Positions 60,868-64,000 of a stretch of 64,000 nt of DNA are shown one piece after another (positions within the stretch are counted from its first letter, which is position 1; every line of letters begins with the position of its first letter). The position numbers were made by a program, and so were the translations under genes. Source of the DNA: Ambrosia x helenae (taxonomy: Eukaryota; Streptophyta; Magnoliopsida; Asterales; Asteraceae); contig CM061233.1 in assembly GCA_030844895.1 (NCBI GenBank), positions 62,335,468 through 62,399,467 on the forward strand, written 5' to 3'. The notes beneath the pieces were generated by a model. The model searched no databases. It saw nothing but the letters and a program-made list of their open reading frames with translations, and had not been told where the DNA came from.

Positions 60868-61120
60868 ACGAACTGGTTTAACTTGTAAACATGTCTTAAT
60901 TACTTTTGTTGTAACATTTGATTTGGTGTATGTATTTGAATATATGAATCGTTAAGCCACATGTGATTCAAACACTGATAGGAGATACAACCACTAAAAT
61001 TAAAATCCAAATACAAGCGTTAAACACTAAAACAAGATTACATAATCATATAACATGACGAGAAGTTGCTTCACAACGGCATTTGTATAGCTCATCTGCC
61101 ATGTGTCGTCGATAATTCAC
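60868..61120. other. Gap between the converging PMD and Ulp1 genes
   Basis: AT-rich, with probable 3' ends of both genes. Nothing else is recognised. Confidence 0.4.
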
Positions 61121-62095
61121 ACAAGCATCTTCGACGTCGATTTCTAACGACAACAATTTTTTTTTTCACAAGCCTCTCCATCACCATACAAACCAAGACA
61201 CCTGCATTATCAACCTTTTCGTTGTCTTGGGCACATCTAATTCAACTAAACCAACAGAAATTGGAGTTTTGTCCACACGATTAGACCTCATCCCGTAACG
61301 AATACGTTGTAGAAACCATTCGAAAAAAGCCTTACCATCTTCATATAGTGAGCAACTTCGTGTCGCCTTTCGTTTCTCCATCTCTTATCAGTCCAATACT
61401 GTGTAATTACCATGTTTCTCATATCAATTCGGACAAGCAGCCAGTCTCCCACCCCAATCGATAAAGGAAGGTAAACGCGGTCGACCTCCCAGAATGGCGG
61501 GTAGGGTTCCATTTTTCCAGCCATGTCGAGGGCAACTGAAGAATTCGGGTCCTTCATTTCATCATAGAAAGCAGGGGGTAACACTGTCCAACGTAGCTGT
61601 GAAGCAGGATCTCTTAAAAGCTTTGCTTGTCTAAGTCGCTTAAGTCTTACCGTCCACGCTTCAACGTGCTGAAATAATAATAATGCATAAGGTTCGTTAT
61701 TGAGTTAAGAAAATTAATTTACTTTCAAGATAAATTAACGTGAAAATTACCGTTGCGAATAGCGCCCTGTTGAGTTGGCACCCTAGAAGTGTACCCCAAA
61801 AATTTCTGTCTAGTTTGGCGGAAATGAAGCGAGTGTAGCAAAATGGGGCATCCCCGTTTGTATAAAAGTCGACAACATCAGCAGACCAGTTGTTTCTGCA
61901 TTGTTGGTTTTCTTGTGGGTTTTCTGTGGGCTTATCTTGTTCGTTTTCGGCTGGTTTCACTTGTGGATTACTTGAAGACGAACCAGCCGTGAATGTTGTT
62001 GATGGCTTGCGTAAACGCCTCCATATTTGCTCGGTCGATTTTACCGTTTTACGAGCTGGTTGTGAACAGTAAAAGCCTTCTCCATTGTTTTCCAT
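61120..62095 (-). pseudogene. Ulp1-like (C48) cysteine protease gene, degenerate
   Basis: Exon 1 (62095-61751) starts MENNGEGFYCSQPARK and ends RALFAT; an in-frame ATG at 62149 would add 18 residues. A GT..AG intron follows. Exon 2 begins HVEAWTVRL at 61668, continues RWTVLPPAFYDE and then WEVDRVYLPLSIGVGDWLLV, which matches the C48 'W..VD.VY.P....HWLL' region. The usual catalytic His before Trp is Asp here. Frame changes follow (FEWFLQRIRYG; then DNAGVLVCMVMERL), where the usual Cys of CGV is Ala. No intact triad is visible, so it cannot be an active deSUMOylase-type protease. Ulp1-like genes are known passengers of Mutator- and CACTA-type transposons. Confidence 0.65.
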
Positions 62096-62159
62096 TTTTA
62101 GAGATTTCAAATATGAGTGGGTAAGAGAGAAAGAAGTTAAGTGAGTCATGTTTGTGAAT

Positions 62160-62722
62160 CAGCTGCTTTTGAAGAGGTGAAGCCTCGTAATGGTTTGGCG
62201 GCATCTACATGAAGCCTCGTAATGGTTTGGCGGCATCTACATGAAGCCTCATAATGGTTTAGCAGCTTCTACATGAAGGCGGCTTGTAGATGAAGCCTCG
62301 TAATGGTTTGGCGGCATCTACATGAAGCCTTATAATGGTTTAGCGGCTTCTACATGAAGGCGGCTTGTAGATGAAGTCTCATAATGGCTTGGCGACATCT
62401 ACATGAAGACGGCTTGTAGATGAATCCTCGTAATGGTTTGGCGGCATCTACATGAAGCCTCATAATGGTTCAGCGGCTTCTACATGAAAGCGGCTTGTAG
62501 ATGAAGCCTCATAATGGCTTGGCGGCATCTACATGAAGGCGGCTTGTAGATGAAGCCTCGTAATGGTTTGGCGGCATCTACATGAAGCCTCATAATGGTT
62601 TAGCGGCTTCTACATGAAGGCGGCTTGTAGATGAAGCTTCATAATGGCTTGGCGGCATCTACATGAAGCCTCGTTATTGGTTTGGCGGCATCTAGATGAA
62701 GCCTCATAAAGGTTTGGCGGCT
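62160..62722 (+). repeat. Right subterminal array (ATGGTTTGGCGGCATC words)
   Basis: Units like GAAGCCTCGTAATGGTTTGG + CGGCATCTACAT recur about 14 times. Many alternate with AGCGGCTTCTACATGAAGG and CGGCTTGTAGATGAAG to form roughly 120-bp higher-order units. The array lies directly upstream of the Ulp1-like gene. ATGGTTTGGCGGCATC is the exact reverse complement of the left-array word. Confidence 0.8.
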
Positions 62723-62727
62723 TTTCA

Positions 62728-63409
62728 AAAAACTCACTATGTTGAAAACGGCCCAGGCTGCCATTTTTGGACCTCTGTACAGTCTGGCAGGGCTTGCCAG
62801 TCAGGTAACCGGACTTTCGGACGCATTGTCCTTGGCTAATACACGTGTGTCGCACGAAGTCCGGGCCATTTTCGGGTCTCCGGGGCCTGATCCAGGTGGC
62901 CCGAAAACGGCTAGGAGGTCATTTTTCCAAAAAAACTCACTATGTTGAAAACGGCCCAGGCTGCCATTTTTGGACCTCTGTACAGTCTGGCAGGGCCTGC
63001 CAGTCAGGTAACCGGACTTTCGGACGCGATGTCCTTGGCTAATACACGGGTGTCGCACGAAGTCTGGGCCATTTTCGGGTCTCCGGGGCCTGATCCAGGT
63101 GGCCCGAAAACGGCTAGGAGGTCATTTTTCAAAAAACTCACTATGTTGAAAACGGCCCAGGCTGCCATTTTTGGACCTCTGTACAATCTGGCAGGGCCTT
63201 CCAGTCAGGTAACCGGACTTTCGGACGCGTTGTCCTTGGCTAATACACGGGTGTCGCACGAAGTCCGCGCCGTTTTCGGGTCTCCGGGGCTTGATCCAGA
63301 TGGCCCAAAAACGGCTAGGAGGTCATTTTTCAAAAAACTCACTATGTTGAAAAACGGCCCAGGCTGCCATTTTTGGACCTCTGTACAGTCTGGCAGGGCC
63401 TGCCAGTCA
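62728..63409 (+). repeat. 201-203-bp tandem repeat, about 3.4 copies
   Basis: AAAACTCACTATGTTGAAAA starts copies at about 62730, 62933, 63134 and 63335; the last stops after GGCCTGCCAGTCA. Copies are about 95% alike by eye. Plus and minus frames of up to 161 aa run through them because unit length nearly preserves phase; these are not genes. Confidence 0.9.
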
Positions 63410-63525
63410 AATTTAAAAAGTGCATAAACACATTAATACGTAAACACATAATACATAAACAAATAATACATAAATCCTAATCCCAGATTACTTATTTAAA
63501 GCTTACATAAACACATAATATAATC
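63410..63525. other. Short AT-rich spacer with CATAAACACATAA words
   Basis: ACACATAATACATAAAC-type words recur. It is probably the 3' untranslated region of the minus-strand frame beyond it. Confidence 0.3.
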
Positions 63526-63979
63526 CTAAATTACTTGGTACTCCTCCTCACATGGCTCCCGAGGAGGAGGATTTGGGTCTGCTGTAGCCTGCTGGTGGGG
63601 GGTGGCTGTACCCTGGTTTTGGGGGATCTGTGTACTATCTTGCATCCGGGGGGTGGGTGCCGATAACCTTAAACGGTCCAAATCCCTTACAGCCATGGCA
63701 TAATCCACAACCCCAGACCAACTCATCTACAGTGAACTCATCATCTGTTGGGGGAAGAGGAGTGGTTATTTGAGTAGGAGAAGGAGGAGGAGTTATTTGA
63801 GTAGGAGCAGGAGGAGGAGTTATTTGAGTAGGAGCAGGAGGAGTTATTTGTGCAGGAGGAGGAGTATAGAACGAAGGTTGTGCAGGAGTAGGAGGAGATG
63901 AAAATGGTAGTCGCCGTCCCTGGCGAGAGTATCGCCGGACATTTGAAGATCCGTCACATTTGTGATAACCGCCACCCAT
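63526..63979 (-). CDS. Proline-rich hypothetical protein, low support
   Basis: A minus-strand frame from 63979 gives MGGGYHKCDGSSNVRRYSRQ, then an imperfect repeat of PTQITPPPAP, then a Cys-containing WGCGLCHGCKGFGPF, with a stop at 63635. A second frame (63726-63526) ends ...PPREPCEEEYQVI and could be the true C-terminus after a frameshift or intron. The repeats come from GGAGGAGTTATTTGAGTA units. The family is unknown. The protein may extend beyond the window edge only if an upstream exon exists. Confidence 0.35.
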
Positions 63980-64000
63980 AGTTTGTAAACCCTTTGAAGA

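Noticed and set aside
62160..63409. A CRISPR-like repeat array
   Set aside because: The window is a plant nuclear genome; unit spacing is irregular, there are no unique spacers of constant size, and no Cas genes.
62942..63427. A 161-aa frame
   Set aside because: It arises because 201-bp tandem units keep the reading phase; it repeats itself and has no start context or domain.

Overview
This is a plant nuclear DNA window: one intact host gene, a nine-exon ABA-pathway protein kinase, lies in dense, layered transposable elements. Long LTR retrotransposons of Ty3/gypsy type with initiator-tRNA-Met primer sites, hAT-like and PIF/Harbinger-like MITEs, a SINE-like retroposon and a plant mobile domain (PMD) gene all point to a eudicot with a large genome. 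Asteraceae is my best guess, from general resemblance only. Nothing prokaryotic is present.

Layout. 1-7.5 kb: three short DNA transposons with 8-bp duplications, two with TTA/TAA duplications, and one solo LTR nested in a MITE. 7.5-18.5 kb: a solo LTR (TSD ACGGG) split by a complete non-autonomous LTR element A (TSD GCGAG). 18.6-20.6 kb: more hAT-like elements. 21.1-31.3 kb: a probable Harbinger-like element with a broken small gene, split by LTR element B (TSD CCACC). 31.4-38.2 kb: a SINE-like retroposon split by LTR element C (TSD GGTAA), which carries a shrunken gag. 39.1-43.5 kb: a MITE, then the SnRK2.6/OST1-like gene, with a second copy of the same SINE in intron 1. 44.1-50.1 kb: 3' half of a chromodomain gypsy pol, its LTR, then a primer-binding site and leader (an inside-out junction), then a copia remnant. 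50.4-62.7 kb: a PMD gene and a Ulp1-like protease gene facing each other between arrays of the same word in inverted orientation. The PMD gene is split by LTR element D (TSD GTTTC), which carries a full gag with a 178-bp duplication. 62.7-64 kb: a 201-203-bp tandem repeat and a proline-rich reading frame.

How it fits together. A, C and D are relatives: they share the LTR 3' end, the leader, the polypurine region and a noncoding block near the 3' end of the internal region. None has pol, so all must move with enzymes from elsewhere. Their LTRs carry tRNA-like segments with A and B boxes. The kinase gene is the only locus that looks functional for the plant. The PMD/Ulp1 pair looks like the interior of a decayed larger DNA transposon. 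LTR-pair differences counted by eye put C and D youngest, A slightly older and B oldest. LTR and TSD boundaries were read directly from the sequence; family names rest on motifs and remembered family features, without any database search.
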